Origin: Leucobacter ruminantium
GTDB lineage: Bacteria; Actinomycetota; Actinomycetes; Actinomycetales; Microbacteriaceae
DNA length: 64,000 nt
Direction of reading: 5' to 3'
Assembly: GCF_017565705.1 (NCBI RefSeq)
Contig: NZ_JAGDYL010000001.1
Location: forward strand, 62,001-126,000
The notes under the pieces were generated by a model. That model saw only the letters and a list, made by a program, of their open reading frames with translations. It had not been told where the DNA came from and made no database searches. A program made the translations under genes and the position numbers. Below are positions 34,595 to 42,584 of this stretch, one piece after another. Each line of letters starts with the position of its first letter. The first letter of the stretch is position 1.

Positions 34595-35941
34595 TCACAC
34601 GCCGACCCGGCGCACGACCCGCTCGAAGCTGCTCAGGAACCGGTCGGCGTCGGCGTCGTCGAAGACGAGCGGGGGCCGGATCTTGAGCACGTTGCCGTTC
34701 GGGCCCGCCGCGCTGATGAGCACGCCCTCCTCGCGCATCCCGTCGACCACCTGACCGGTGACCTGCGGGTCGGGGGTGAGCGCCGGATCGCTGCGACTGA
34801 ACTCGACGCCGATGTAGAGGCCGGCGCCGCGCACGTCGGTCGCCCGCCCCGCGCGGGAGAGGATGCGCTCCATCTCGCCGCGCAGGCGACGACCCTGGGT
34901 CGCGACGTTCGAGAGCACGCCCGAATCCTGCACGATGTTGAGCACCTCGTGCGCGGCGGCGATGCAGGCGTTGCCGCCGCCGAAGGTGTTGAAGTAGGGC
35001 ACGCGAGCCCCGAAGTCCTCGAAGAGGTCCCACTGGCCGACCACGCCTGCGACCGGCAGACCGTTGGCCATCGGCTTGCCGAGGGTCACGAGGTCGGGGA
35101 GGATGCCGAAGCGCTCGTAGCCCCAGAGGTGGTCGCCCGTGCGCCCGAAGCCCGACTGCACCTCGTCGAGGATGAACAGGCCGCCGGCTCGCCGCACCAC
35201 CTCCGCGGCGCGGCGCAGCACGCCGTCGTCGGCGGGGTGGATGCCGTCGGTGGAGAAGACGCCGTCGACGATGAACGCCGCGAGGCCGACGCCGCGGCTG
35301 GCCAGGTCGTCGATCTGCGCCTGCACCTGCGCGGCGAACCACTCGCCGAGATCGATCCCCCGCATGCGGTAGGAGTCGGGGGCGGGCACGAGGCGCACGT
35401 CGCGATCGAGGATCGTGCCGGGGCCGCCCGCGGGCGAGAAGCTGCTGACGAGCGAGGTGTTGCCGTGGTAGGCGAACTGCGAGGCAATGATGCCGTTCTG
35501 GCCGGTGACCTGGCGCGCCACGCGCACGGCGAGGTCGTTGGCCTCCGAGCCGGTGCACACGAACATCGCGCGGTTGAGGGCCGGGTGGAAGGTGCTGAGC
35601 AGCGCCTCGGCGTAGGCCACCACCTCGTCCTGCAGGTAGCGGGTGTTGGTGTTGATCATGCTGAGCTGATCGGACATCGCCCGCACGACCCGCTCGTTCG
35701 CGTGGCCGACGCACGGCACGTTGTTGTAGGCGTCGAGCAGTTCCTCGCCGCTCGCGTCCCACAGCCGCGTGCCCTTGGCGCGCACGGGATGGACGGGGCG
35801 GCTGTACTGCAATCGGTAGCTGGGGCCGAGCAGTGCGGAGCGGCGCTCGATCATCCGCCTGGTCCCGCCGTCGACCAGCGAGAGATCCTGCACGCTGTTG
35901 ACGGTGACGGCGTCGAAACGGGCCGGTGCCTGTCCACTCAT
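34595..35941 (-). CDS. Class-III aminotransferase-fold PLP enzyme, probable amino-alcohol-phosphate phospho-lyase
   Basis: 448 aa. Class-III signature: CTGSEANDLAVRVARQ, YHGNTS, and the PLP lysine in LVTLGKPMANGLPVAG with FILDEVQSGFGRTG before it. The family includes 4-aminobutyrate aminotransferase and the phospho-lyases that split ethanolamine phosphate or 1-amino-2-propanol phosphate to aldehyde, ammonia and phosphate. Three APH-fold kinases, RidA and an aldehyde dehydrogenase nearby favour the phospho-lyase reading (inference). ATG at 35941 with GGAAG upstream; three copies of the CAACCATTTA-type operator lie directly upstream. Confidence 0.8.
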   Translation of the reverse strand: MSGQAPARFDAVTVNSVQDLSLVDGGTRRMIERRSALLGPSYRLQYSRPVHPVRAKGTRLWDASGEELLDAYNNVPCVGHANERVVRAMSDQLSMINTNTRYLQDEVVAYAEALLSTFHPALNRAMFVCTGSEANDLAVRVARQVTGQNGIIASQFAYHGNTSLVSSFSPAGGPGTILDRDVRLVPAPDSYRMRGIDLGEWFAAQVQAQIDDLASRGVGLAAFIVDGVFSTDGIHPADDGVLRRAAEVVRRAGGLFILDEVQSGFGRTGDHLWGYERFGILPDLVTLGKPMANGLPVAGVVGQWDLFEDFGARVPYFNTFGGGNACIAAAHEVLNIVQDSGVLSNVATQGRRLRGEMERILSRAGRATDVRGAGLYIGVEFSRSDPALTPDPQVTGQVVDGMREEGVLISAAGPNGNVLKIRPPLVFDDADADRFLSSFERVVRRVGV

Positions 35942-35977
35942 ATTGCTTCCGTTCTTCCCAGGGGTCCGAAACCCATG

Positions 35978-36010
35978 CAACCACACATTGCAACCATTTA
36001 CAACCATTTA
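35978..36010. promoter_or_regulatory. Operator cluster (CAACCATTTA x2 plus CAACCAC)
   Basis: CAACCATTTA occurs twice in direct tandem (35991-36000, 36001-36010; 10-bp period) with a related CAACCAC at 35979-35985, 38-70 nt upstream of the class-III PLP gene. The same half-site recurs upstream of other units of the region. Confidence 0.6.
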
Positions 36011-36089
36011 TTGCGACGGCGAGGGATCCGTTCCCGGCGCCGCCGGGAACGCGCGCAACGGGCATGTCGCCCGCCGCGTCCGCGAGGGA

Positions 36090-36509
36090 TCAGACCAGGT
36101 CGGTGCGCACCGTCGCGGTGACCTCGTAGAGCTGCCCCGGCAGCACGAGCTCGGTCACTCCGAAGGCGCTGCTCGCGGGCCAGTGGTCGCCGAAGAACGC
36201 GTGATGGGCGCGCGAGATCGCGCCGAAGTTCGCGGCAAGATCCACGGCGTAGATCTTCGTCTCCACCACCTGGGTGCGCGAGGCCCCGTACGACCGCAGC
36301 ACCCGGTCGAGGTTCGCGAACACCGCCGCGGCCTGGGCTTCCGGATCCCCTGCCCCGACCAGCTCCCCCGCATCGTCGTGCGGCATCTGCCCCGAAATCC
36401 GGATCTCGTCGCCCACTCTGAACGCCTGCGAGTAGCCGTGGCTCTCCTCCCACGGCATCCCGAAGCCCAGACGCTCCACGCGTCGCGCATTCCGTCCGGT
36501 CGAACTCAT
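36090..36509 (-). CDS. RidA/YjgF-family enamine/imine deaminase
   Basis: 139 aa with the Rid core: AFRVGDEIRISGQMP, AAAVFANLDRVLRSYGASRTQVV, ending LPGQLYEVTATV. RidA proteins hydrolyse reactive enamines/imines released by PLP enzymes. Next to a putative phospho-lyase, whose chemistry passes through an enamine, this is a coherent partner. ATG with AAGGAG six bases upstream; 78 nt after the GntR gene. Confidence 0.85.
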   Translation of the reverse strand: MSSTGRNARRVERLGFGMPWEESHGYSQAFRVGDEIRISGQMPHDDAGELVGAGDPEAQAAAVFANLDRVLRSYGASRTQVVETKIYAVDLAANFGAISRAHHAFFGDHWPASSAFGVTELVLPGQLYEVTATVRTDLV

Positions 36510-36587
36510 CGCGTCTCCTTCGTCGCGCCCCGCGTCGTCGCGGTGCGCTTCATCGTCTCGGAGCAGCGGCGTTCCGGCCGCTGCGGG

Positions 36588-37382
36588 TCAGTCGGCGTGG
36601 CCGATGTACCGTCGCACGGTGCTCGCGCCCGCGGGGGCGCGCACGATCATCTCGGTGCGATCGGCCCTGTAGAGCTCCTCGCTGTATTCGAAGACGTCGC
36701 CGCCCGCCGTGCGGGCGACGCGCGAGACCGCCAGGATCGGCGAGCCCGTGTGCACCTGGAGGGAGGCGGCGTGCTCCCGATCGACGGGGCGGGCGCTGAT
36801 CGTCTCGACCGCCTCGCCGCGCTCGAGGCCGTACTCCGTCTCGAGCAGTTCGTACATCGACCCGACGAGCGAGCGGTCGAGCAGCCCGGGGAAGCGCTCG
36901 GCCAGCAGCCAGATGGTCTCGAGGCTGAGCGGCAGGCCGCCCGCGAGGCGCAGCCTGTCGAGCCGCAGCACCCAGGTGCCCTCGGGCACCTCCATGCGGG
37001 CGGCGAGCTGCTCATCCGCGGGCGTGGTGGCGGTGCCCAGCACGGTGGCACCGGCCTCGAGGCCGCGCGCCCGCACGTACTCGGGAAGACCGACGTGGCC
37101 GCGGAGGTCGCGGACCACCTTGTCGTGCGCCACGAAGACACCGCCGTTGCGACCGTTCGTGCGCAGGATCCGCCCCTGCTCCTCGAGCGCCTCGAGCGCC
37201 TTCCGGATCACCCAGCGGCTGACGTCGTAGCGGGCCGAGAGCTCGCGCTCCGCCCCGATCCGGTCGCCGGGCTGCAGCCCGTCCTCCGTCGCCTTCGCCC
37301 AGATCGCTTCGGCGACCTCGGCAGCGGTCATGGCCCGTTCGGAGCCCGAGGTCCCGTCCGTCGCACTCGATGTCACGCTCAT
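36588..37382 (-). CDS. GntR/HutC-family regulator (UTRA domain)
   Basis: 264 aa. Winged helix at about 20-90 (RIGAERELSARYDVSRWVIRKALEALEEQG) and a UTRA ligand domain (LRLDRLRLAGGLPLSLETIWL, ending FEYSEELYRADRTEM). It lies inside the microcompartment operon between the kinase and ridA genes and is a candidate regulator of the region, responding to a pathway amine or phosphate ester (inference). Confidence 0.85.
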   Translation of the reverse strand: MSVTSSATDGTSGSERAMTAAEVAEAIWAKATEDGLQPGDRIGAERELSARYDVSRWVIRKALEALEEQGRILRTNGRNGGVFVAHDKVVRDLRGHVGLPEYVRARGLEAGATVLGTATTPADEQLAARMEVPEGTWVLRLDRLRLAGGLPLSLETIWLLAERFPGLLDRSLVGSMYELLETEYGLERGEAVETISARPVDREHAASLQVHTGSPILAVSRVARTAGGDVFEYSEELYRADRTEMIVRAPAGASTVRRYIGHAD

Positions 37383-37420
37383 GTCCCCGCTTCGATCACT
37401 CTGCGAATACCGTGTGAACG

Positions 37421-37434
37421 AGTCTAGTTGGACT
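37421..37434. promoter_or_regulatory. Candidate GntR operator AGTCTAGTTGGACT
   Basis: Near-palindrome with 6-bp arms (one mismatch) around a 2-bp centre, containing GTCTAGTTGGAC, compatible with the GT..TA..AC pattern of HutC-type sites. It lies 40-50 bp upstream of the regulator start in the 79-nt gap, suggesting autoregulation. Confidence 0.35.
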
Positions 37435-37461
37435 GCAGCCGAAAACATCGCCGTCACCGAC

Positions 37462-38469
37462 CTATTCCTCTGAAATGGCCGCGAGGAATCGGCCGGAGAG
37501 GTAGCGGCGGGCGACATCGACGGTACCGATGGCGTGCGCCTCCCCGATCTCCACCGCGGCATCGGCGCCCGGGTGGGAGCCGATCCACGCGAGCAGGTGG
37601 AGCCGCCGGAGGAACACGAGGTCGGGGATCGCGGCGAGGTCGAGCGCGTCGAGCGGCCGCTCCGCGGTGTATCCCGCGAGCCACGCGCGCACGATGCCGT
37701 CGACCTCGTCGGTGTGCTCGATGAACGAGGTCGTCGAGCACAGATCCCACAGCAGCCAGCTGTACCCCGAGTCGTCGAAGTCGATGACCCAGAGGGTGCC
37801 GTCCGGACCCTCCAGCACATTGGTCGTGCGGAGGTCGCAGTGCACAAGACCCGAGTTCCGCGGCGTCTGCGGGTAGTCGGCGAGCCGCTCCCGCAAGCGG
37901 GCCTCGGCCCGCTCGATGATCGAGACGTCGTCGGCGGAGAGCGCGGGTGCGCGCCGCCAGTCGCCCCAGGGCGCCGCGGGGCCGAGAATGCTCTCCGCGT
38001 CCCAGTGCATCCGCTCGAACCAGTCGGGCTGCCGCCACTCGAGCACCTGCCGGTGCAGCGTGGCGACGATCGCCCCGACCCTGCCGTAGACGGCGGGATC
38101 GCTGCTGGCGCGACCGCTCGTCGCGAGCTCGCGCCCGGCGACGAACTCGAACATCACGCAGTCCCTCGCGTCGCCGCCGAGTTCGACCCTGGCGAGCTCG
38201 TCGCCCCCGGCGGTCGCTATCACCGCCGGCGTCGCCACCACCTCGGCCGCGCGCAGGGCGTCGATCCAGGCCAGCTCCGAGCGCTTGGCCGCCTCGGTCT
38301 GGTAGTCGGGCCGGTAGACCCTGAGCACGCCGACCGGCGGATCCTCGCCGACGAGGAAGGTGGCGTTCTCCGAGAGGCTGATCAGCCTGAGCGGCGTCGC
38401 GGCATCGAGTCCGTAGGATGCGAGCGCCGCCTCCGCATAGCGCAGCCCCGAATCGTCTCCCCAGACCAC
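37462..38469 (-). CDS. APH-fold small-molecule kinase (third copy)
   Basis: 335 aa phosphotransferase of the aminoglycoside/homoserine-kinase-like fold. Catalytic motif VHCDLRTTNVL and metal-binding VIDFDDSGYS are intact; the N-lobe has RVYRPDY as the probable ATP lysine/arginine region. It is directly coupled (4-nt gap) to the second BMC-T gene. Microcompartment loci of the Rhodococcus/Mycobacterium (RMM) type carry such kinases, one characterised as (S)-1-amino-2-propanol kinase. GTG start at 38469. Confidence 0.78.
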   Translation of the reverse strand: MVWGDDSGLRYAEAALASYGLDAATPLRLISLSENATFLVGEDPPVGVLRVYRPDYQTEAAKRSELAWIDALRAAEVVATPAVIATAGGDELARVELGGDARDCVMFEFVAGRELATSGRASSDPAVYGRVGAIVATLHRQVLEWRQPDWFERMHWDAESILGPAAPWGDWRRAPALSADDVSIIERAEARLRERLADYPQTPRNSGLVHCDLRTTNVLEGPDGTLWVIDFDDSGYSWLLWDLCSTTSFIEHTDEVDGIVRAWLAGYTAERPLDALDLAAIPDLVFLRRLHLLAWIGSHPGADAAVEIGEAHAIGTVDVARRYLSGRFLAAISEE

Positions 38470-38473
38470 GGCG

Positions 38474-39178
38474 TCATCGGCCTTCCACGGCCGAGAGCAC
38501 CCGGGTGATCTCCTCGCGGGCCTTCCGCACGCTCGCCGTGGGTCCCGAGATGAAGAGTCGTCCTGCGGCCCCGATCATCTGGACGTCGACGAGGGTCAGG
38601 TCGGGCGCCGCCTTCTCCGCGCTGTTGGCCGCCACGGCCGCGAACAGGGCCGGTGCCATCTCGTAGACGAGCAGCGCCGATCCGGGGAGGATCATCGAGG
38701 CCTCGCGGGTGCGATTGAGGATCACCGCGTGCTGATCCGTGATGTCCTCGATGATCTCGCTGTAGAGGATCTCCGGCTTGAGGCGGTCCTCGGCGGTCGC
38801 TCCGATCGCCGAGAGGATCGCCTCGCCCGCGCGATCGACGTCGGCCGGGTCCGATGAGTGCACCTCGAGGATCCCGTACTGACGCTCCACGTAGAGCAGA
38901 CCGGGCTCGACGTGGGGTGAGGCCTTGAGCGCCGCGTCGAGCACGCGCTGGATCGCGAGCGCAGGCGCGACCTCGACGATCAGCGAGTGATCGCCCGCCT
39001 TGGGCGGGTATCCCCTGGCGCGCGTCGGCGTGGCCATGTAGGCAGCGAACTGGCGCTCGAGCCCGTCGAGCCGGAGGTACACCCGCAGTTCGGCCGTCGC
39101 GGCCCGAGCGGCACCCGCGCGCGGCTCGCGCGCGGGTGCCGGCGCCGCCGGAGCTCCACTCGTCGGGCTGTCGGCCAT
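38474..39178 (-). CDS. BMC-T trimeric shell protein (tandem BMC domains)
   Basis: 234 aa. After a ~30-residue Ala/Pro-rich extension and a 25-residue helix, two BMC folds follow: ARGYPPKAGDHSLIVEVAPALAIQRVLDAALKAS-like first domain and LKPEILYSEIIEDITDQHAV leading to the second. It is a paralogue of the protein at 40182-40790 (shared PGxSLxVxEM and GAxGRxxxxG patterns). BMC-T proteins form pseudohexameric trimers, some with a gated pore. 2 nt after the BMC-H gene. Confidence 0.85.
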   Translation of the reverse strand: MADSPTSGAPAAPAPAREPRAGAARAATAELRVYLRLDGLERQFAAYMATPTRARGYPPKAGDHSLIVEVAPALAIQRVLDAALKASPHVEPGLLYVERQYGILEVHSSDPADVDRAGEAILSAIGATAEDRLKPEILYSEIIEDITDQHAVILNRTREASMILPGSALLVYEMAPALFAAVAANSAEKAAPDLTLVDVQMIGAAGRLFISGPTASVRKAREEITRVLSAVEGR

Positions 39179-39180
39179 GC

Positions 39181-39462
39181 TCAGGCCTCGCCGACCGAGA
39201 AGTGCTTGTTGAGGTCCGAGTGGGGACGGGGGATGACGTGCACCGAGACGAGCTCGCCGATGTTCGACACCGTCTCGGCGCCGGCCTCGGTCGCCGCCTT
39301 CACCGCGCCCACATCGCCGTTGATGATCACGGCGACGAGGCCGGATCCGACCTGCTCGCGCCCCACGAGGGTGACGTTCGCGGCCTTCACCATCGCGTCG
39401 GCCGCTGCGAGCGCCGCGACGTATCCCTTGGTCTCGATCATGCCGATCGCGTTACTGCTCAT
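39181..39462 (-). CDS. BMC-H hexameric shell protein
   Basis: 93 aa, classic Pfam BMC domain: [53 protein letters not shown] and the tail [14 protein letters not shown]. It forms the hexagonal tiles of the compartment shell. Its start overlaps the BMC-P gene by 11 nt. Confidence 0.95.
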   Translation of the reverse strand: MSSNAIGMIETKGYVAALAAADAMVKAANVTLVGREQVGSGLVAVIINGDVGAVKAATEAGAETVSNIGELVSVHVIPRPHSDLNKHFSVGEA

Positions 39463-39760
39463 TTTCTGTTTCCTTTCGGTTGGTTGTGGTGGGTCTTGCG
39501 TGCTGGCCGGTGCTGCTGCCCGTCGTCTCGTCGACGACGCCGACCACCAGTGCGTCGAGCGGGGCCCTGCCGGGGAAGTGCCCGGCCACGCCGGCTCCCT
39601 CGGTCACGAGCACCGTGTCACCCGGGCCGGAGCCGAGCTGGTCGAGTGCGACGAGGCGCCTCCCCGTGCCGACCTCCTCGAGTTCGAGGAGCGCACCCCC
39701 GGGCAGGTCGTCGATCCGCTTGGTCGCCCAGATGGGCCCGAGTACCGTTGCGGTGATCAT
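39452..39760 (-). CDS. BMC-P (EutN/CcmL) pentameric vertex protein
   Basis: 102 aa. EutN/CcmL fold: [15 protein letters not shown] start, [20 protein letters not shown] middle and ALVVGVVDE near the end, followed by a polar tail. Pentamers cap the shell vertices. Coupled by ATGA to the gene upstream and overlapping BMC-H downstream. Only one BMC-P gene is visible. Confidence 0.93.
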   Translation of the reverse strand: MITATVLGPIWATKRIDDLPGGALLELEEVGTGRRLVALDQLGSGPGDTVLVTEGAGVAGHFPGRAPLDALVVGVVDETTGSSTGQHARPTTTNRKETENEQ

Positions 39761-40185
39761 GATGCGCGCTCGATTCCGACGCCGTGCTTCCTGGCCGCCT
39801 CGCGCGCGAGCGGCGTCACGACCGCGCGCGGGCCGAGCACCAGGCGCGTGCCGTTCGCAACCGCCTGTGCGATCGTCTTCTCGGTAACGGCGCCCTTCTC
39901 GATGCGCAGCACCGGAGCTGCGGGCCGCGGCTCCGGCGAGGGATCCCCCTCCCGGCTCGACGGGGCGCCCTCGAGCACGAAGCGGACTCGCCCGGAGCGC
40001 ACGGCGTCGGCCTCGGCAGGATCCCTCGCGATATCGAGGATGCGGTTCGCGAACGCGGCCAGATCGGCGTCGCTCGCGATGCGCACGCGGCGCTCCTCGG
40101 AACGCGCTCCCGGGTCCGCGGGCATCACCTCGCGGAGCAGTTCGCGCACCAGGGCGCGGATCTCGGTCTCGACGGGATTCGTCAT
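39757..40185 (-). CDS. Microcompartment accessory protein, function unknown
   Basis: 142 aa. It begins with an amphipathic helix (VETEIRALVRELLREVMPA) similar to encapsulation peptides, has a variable acidic/proline middle, and ends with a short domain VLRIEKGAVTEKTIAQAV...VVTPLAREAARKHGV. The VTPLAREAAR pattern resembles a short motif at the start of EutT-like and other ethanolamine/propanediol accessory proteins. Position inside the shell operon, ATGA-coupled on both sides, makes a compartment role likely. Confidence 0.7.
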   Translation of the reverse strand: MTNPVETEIRALVRELLREVMPADPGARSEERRVRIASDADLAAFANRILDIARDPAEADAVRSGRVRFVLEGAPSSREGDPSPEPRPAAPVLRIEKGAVTEKTIAQAVANGTRLVLGPRAVVTPLAREAARKHGVGIERAS

Positions 40186-40790
40186 CGCAGCCCCCTCGTC
40201 AGCGCGGCCTCAGCCGCGTCGGCCGCGGTGCGCACGGCGTCCTCGTTGCCTGCGAGGTAGACGCGACCCGTCGCACCCATCATCCGGAAGTCGACGACCT
40301 TGATGGGGCTCGCCTTCTCGGCCTCGTTCACCGCGAGGATCGCGTAGGCGGCGGGCTGCATCTCCATCACGAACAGCGACTCGCCCGGCAGCAGCATCGA
40401 ACCGGCTTTGTTGCGGTTGATGAGGAACGCGTGCTCGTGGTCGATGTTGGTGATGATCTTGGAGGCGAGGATCTCGGGTCTTCTGGCGTCGGCCTCCGTC
40501 GCGCCGAGCGCGTCCATCACCGCGCCGGCCGCCGTGCGCACCGCCGCGGTCGAGCGGGAGTGGATCTCGAGATAGCCGAACTGGCGCTCGACGACGAGCA
40601 GGCCGGCCTTCACATCGGCGGACTTCAGCGCCACGTCGGTGAGCGGCTCGATGTCGAGGCCCGGCGCGATCTCGATGATCTGCGCGGCCATGTTGGTGCG
40701 CGGCAGGCTGCCCCTGACGAAGGTGCCGAGGTAGCACATGGTCTGCGGCTGCAGCTTGTCGACGAAGATGCAGGAACGGAGGTCAGCCAT
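40182..40790 (-). CDS. BMC-T trimeric shell protein (first copy)
   Basis: 202 aa, two BMC domains in tandem: VERQFGYLEIHSRSTAAVRT ends the first, and KAGSMLLPGESLFVMEMQPA with KVVDFRMMGATGRVYLAGN lies in the second. Paralogous to the 38474-39178 protein. Its start codon overlaps the aldehyde dehydrogenase stop (TAATG). Confidence 0.9.
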   Translation of the reverse strand: MADLRSCIFVDKLQPQTMCYLGTFVRGSLPRTNMAAQIIEIAPGLDIEPLTDVALKSADVKAGLLVVERQFGYLEIHSRSTAAVRTAAGAVMDALGATEADARRPEILASKIITNIDHEHAFLINRNKAGSMLLPGESLFVMEMQPAAYAILAVNEAEKASPIKVVDFRMMGATGRVYLAGNEDAVRTAADAAEAALTRGLR

Positions 40791-42316
40791 TATCGGGCCC
40801 CAATCAGGTCGCGGAGTTCCTCGAGGACGATGCGCCGGAGTCCGTCGCGGTCGATCACCCGCGCGATCTCGGCCGGCATCGCGGGGGTGCTCGCGCTCCC
40901 CTCCTGCATCGCCCGCGGCGCGGAGACGCGCGGAGCGCTGCGCTCGAGCCCGTCGAAGTCGGGGAAGCGGTCGAAGATGTTGGTCGAGTAGGCCGCCCGG
41001 CTCCACTGCACGAAGTGCTCGGGGTTGAGGTTCTCGGACGAGGAGCTGCCGCCGATGTAACCGGTGCCGAGCGACATGGAGACCGGCAGGTGGGTGCCGA
41101 TGCCCGCGTTGCCGAGGCTCGCAGGCACGTTCACGGCGATGCGATGCACCGGCAGCGCGAAGGAGTAGTCGAGCACGCGCTGCGGATCCTCGCTGTGGAT
41201 CGCCGCCGAGTGCCCGAGCCCGGCCGCGTCGAGGATGGCTCGGGCTTCCGCCACCGCGGTCGCGAAATCGGGCACGGCGCGGAAGGCGAGCACAGGGCTG
41301 AGCTTCTCGTGGGTGAGCGGCTCCTCGCTGCGCACGCTGTCGATGGGGGTCAGCAGGATGCGCGTGTTCGCCGGCACCTCGATGCCCGCGTCCGCCGCGA
41401 TGACCGTCGCGTCGCGGCCGACGACCTTCGTGTTGAATCGGCCGCCCGGGTAGACGTGATCTCGCACCCGGCGGGTCTCCTCGGGCGAGCACAGGTGCAC
41501 TCCCCTGGCCTTCAGCAGGGTGAGCAGTCGGGGCGCGATCGTCTCGACGGCGATGAGCACCGACTCGGTCGTGCAGAGCACGCCGTTGTCGTAGGTCTTG
41601 GAGCGGACGAGCTTCTCGGCCACCTGCTTCAGGTCGGCCGTCTCGTCGACCACCACGGGCGCGTTGCCCGGCCCGACGCCGATGGCGGGCGTTCCCGAGC
41701 GGTAGGCCGCGCGCACGACCGCACCGCCGCCCGTGGCGATCACGAGCTTCACCCGCGGATCGGCCATCATCGCCTCGACGACGGGGATCGAGGGCTCCGA
41801 GAGCACCTGCACCGCCCCGCGCGGGGCGCCGGCCTGCTCGGCGGCGCGGGCCAGCATGAGCGCGGTATCGGTGCACACCCGCTTCGCTCCCGGGTGGGGG
41901 CTGATGACGATGGCGTTGCGGGTGAGCAGGGCGCAGAGCACCTTGAAGCAGACCGCGGCGACCGGGCTCGTCGACGGCGTGATGCCCAGCACGACTCCGG
42001 CCGGGCGGGGCACGAGCAGCATGCGGCTGACCGCATCGCTGCGCTGGCCGCAGTAGTCGGCGTCCGCGTAGTCCTCGAGGAAGGTCTTGGCGATCGTCTG
42101 GTTCTTCAGGATCTTGTCGGCCACCACTCCGAAGCCGGTCTCCTCGACGGCCCGCACCGCAAGCGGCTCGGCCTGTTCGAGGGCCGCGGTCGCGACGGCC
42201 TCGACGATGCGTGCGACCCGATCTCGGTCGTAGTCGACGAACTCTGCGGCGGCGCGCTCCGCCGCAGCCAGCAGTTCCTCCGCCTCGCGCGGAAGCCTCG
42301 CCTCAGTCTCGCTCAT
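40790..42316 (-). CDS. CoA-acylating aldehyde dehydrogenase, microcompartment core enzyme
   Basis: 508 aa, closest in pattern to PduP/EutE: catalytic Cys248 in NGVLCTTESV, NAD/CoA site GITPSTSPVAAVCFK, and IATGGGAVVRAAYRSGTPAIGVGPGN. It oxidises a short aldehyde (propionaldehyde or acetaldehyde) to acyl-CoA. The C-terminus carries a linker and an amphipathic helix (IDRDGLRRIVLEELRDLI), a typical encapsulation peptide. First gene of the shell operon; the inverted-repeat operator at 42437-42457 lies 120-140 nt upstream. Confidence 0.92.
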   Translation of the reverse strand: MSETEARLPREAEELLAAAERAAAEFVDYDRDRVARIVEAVATAALEQAEPLAVRAVEETGFGVVADKILKNQTIAKTFLEDYADADYCGQRSDAVSRMLLVPRPAGVVLGITPSTSPVAAVCFKVLCALLTRNAIVISPHPGAKRVCTDTALMLARAAEQAGAPRGAVQVLSEPSIPVVEAMMADPRVKLVIATGGGAVVRAAYRSGTPAIGVGPGNAPVVVDETADLKQVAEKLVRSKTYDNGVLCTTESVLIAVETIAPRLLTLLKARGVHLCSPEETRRVRDHVYPGGRFNTKVVGRDATVIAADAGIEVPANTRILLTPIDSVRSEEPLTHEKLSPVLAFRAVPDFATAVAEARAILDAAGLGHSAAIHSEDPQRVLDYSFALPVHRIAVNVPASLGNAGIGTHLPVSMSLGTGYIGGSSSSENLNPEHFVQWSRAAYSTNIFDRFPDFDGLERSAPRVSAPRAMQEGSASTPAMPAEIARVIDRDGLRRIVLEELRDLIGAR

Positions 42317-42435
42317 CTTCAAGCTCGCCTTTCGTCACGGGCCCGGGCGGTTGCCGCCCGCGGGCGAGGGTCTCGATCCCGCCGCCTCTCCGAGCCGGTT
42401 CGAGTTCGAGTATGCAGCCGTTCCCGACCACATGT

Positions 42436-42458
42436 CAACCATTTGAGGCAATTGGTTA
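42436..42458. promoter_or_regulatory. Inverted-repeat operator AACCATTTG-AGG-CAATTGGTT
   Basis: Nine-bp arms (8 of 9 paired) at 42437-42445 and 42449-42457 around AGG, in an AT-rich stretch upstream of the aldehyde dehydrogenase/shell operon. The left arm is a variant of the CAACCATTTA half-site. Confidence 0.6.
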
Positions 42459-42487
42459 GATATTTCGGTTCGCGTTAAGGTTGCGGT

Positions 42488-42533
42488 CGCTGCGCGTGCA
42501 TGGCGGGGCCGGCTCCGCCGTGCACGCGCAGCG
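42488..42533 (-). terminator. Terminator of the APH kinase pair
   Basis: 19-nt arms (18 paired) at 42488-42506 and 42515-42533 with an 8-nt loop, 50 nt past the kinase stop. It separates the kinase unit from the shell operon downstream. Confidence 0.65.
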
Positions 42534-42584
42534 GCCCCCGGGAGACCAATTCACCCCGGGGCCGCGATCCCACGAGGCGAACCG

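Noticed and set aside
34595-35941. Class-III aminotransferase as the missing argD
   Set aside because: Outside the arg operon, carries the region's operator, sits with RidA and kinases, and its sequence pattern is nearer phospho-lyase/GABA-type enzymes.
35991-36010. CAACCATTTA tandem as a CRISPR or IS end
   Set aside because: Units are 10 bp, occur at promoters of one pathway and lack spacers or a transposase.
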